Source: an uncultured bacterium (lineage in GTDB: Bacteria; Planctomycetota; Phycisphaerae; Phycisphaerales; SM1A02). Taken from it: 5,088 bases of DNA. Each line of letters starts with the position of its first letter. The stretch's first letter is position 1. Under the pieces are notes generated by a model. It had not been told where the DNA came from. It saw only the letters and a program-made list of their open reading frames with translations, and made no database searches. Below, piece by piece: positions 4,994 through 5,088 of this stretch. The translations under genes were made by a program, and so were the position numbers. Location of the stretch: contig CAJACJ010000271.1 of the NCBI GenBank assembly GCA_903938205.1, positions 1 to 5,088 on the forward strand, written 5' to 3'.

Positions 4994-5088
4994 TAGAAGC
5001 ACTCCTATGGGAAACGCGGATTCGGAAAGAACCGCTGGGAATATGCGAATCGGGAAAAGATTCGCCAGACAGTGAATGTGGTTCGGAA
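4994..5088 (-). promoter_or_regulatory. Structured 5' leader (paralogue 2), cut by window edge
   Basis: This leader aligns without net length change to 3474-3568. The distal hairpin is GCGAATC/GATTCGC (5059-5065 with 5045-5051) with loop UUUUCCC; its third pair is G-C where leader 1 has A-T, a compensatory change. The proximal hairpin (5029-5035 with 5016-5023) keeps seven pairs with one bulged base and loop UUUCC. The Shine-Dalgarno AGGAG is at 5002-5006. Similarity continues to the window edge, so the homologous segment is longer than what is visible. Confidence 0.65.

Noticed and set aside
5000..5002. In-frame GTG start for the right-hand secreted protein
   Set aside because: It overlaps the Shine-Dalgarno that serves the ATG at 4993 and has no equivalent in the paralogue.
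2538..5088. Insertion sequence or composite transposon bounded by the paralogous genes
   Set aside because: There is no transposase, no terminal inverted repeats and no target duplication. A simple tandem gene duplication explains the similarity.

Overview
This 5,088-bp window looks like chromosomal DNA from a heterotrophic planctomycete, probably of the class Phycisphaerae. That placement is an inference. It rests on two secreted proteins ending in a PAPG/PTPG-hydrophobic-RRRN sorting tail (a PEP-CTERM-like variant common in that class) and on methylcitrate-cycle genes next to a CpeT/CpcT-family lipoprotein. No marker gene is present, so the assignment is tentative.

Left part (1-2213), propionate (methylcitrate) metabolism. 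The 5' end of a methylisocitrate lyase gene (prpB-like, minus strand) runs off the left edge. A 215-aa CpeT/CpcT-family lipoprotein gene (minus) lies 51 bp upstream of it. A complete citrate/2-methylcitrate synthase gene (prpC-like, plus) is divergent from the lipoprotein gene across only 50 bp, which contain a perfect 12-bp palindrome. The synthase gene ends in a strong plus-strand terminator.

Middle part (2250-2537), a gene-free stretch. Read on the minus strand it folds into a compact multi-helix RNA: two successive three-way junctions, a further hairpin, and a Rho-independent terminator. G·U wobbles favour the minus strand. Every apical loop except the terminator's carries a GGA motif, the layout of CsrA/RsmA-sequestering RNAs. 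I recognise no known RNA family here and regard it as the main discovery candidate. It could be an independent small RNA or the 3' UTR of the gene before it.

Right part (2538-5088), a tandem pair of paralogous secreted-protein genes (minus strand; 311 and 308 aa). Each has a signal peptide and a C-terminal sorting tail. Each is preceded by a homologous 95-nt leader with two hairpins whose loops carry UUUCC(C), just before a good Shine-Dalgarno sequence. One stem pair has changed from A-U to G-C between the copies, which supports a selected RNA structure. The right-hand gene has its own terminator. The left-hand gene has none before the structured RNA. A long inverted repeat (3612-3669) lies upstream of the left leader.

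The prp genes would work together in propionyl-CoA use. The two secreted proteins are probably envelope or surface proteins of unknown function, and their leaders suggest post-transcriptional control.
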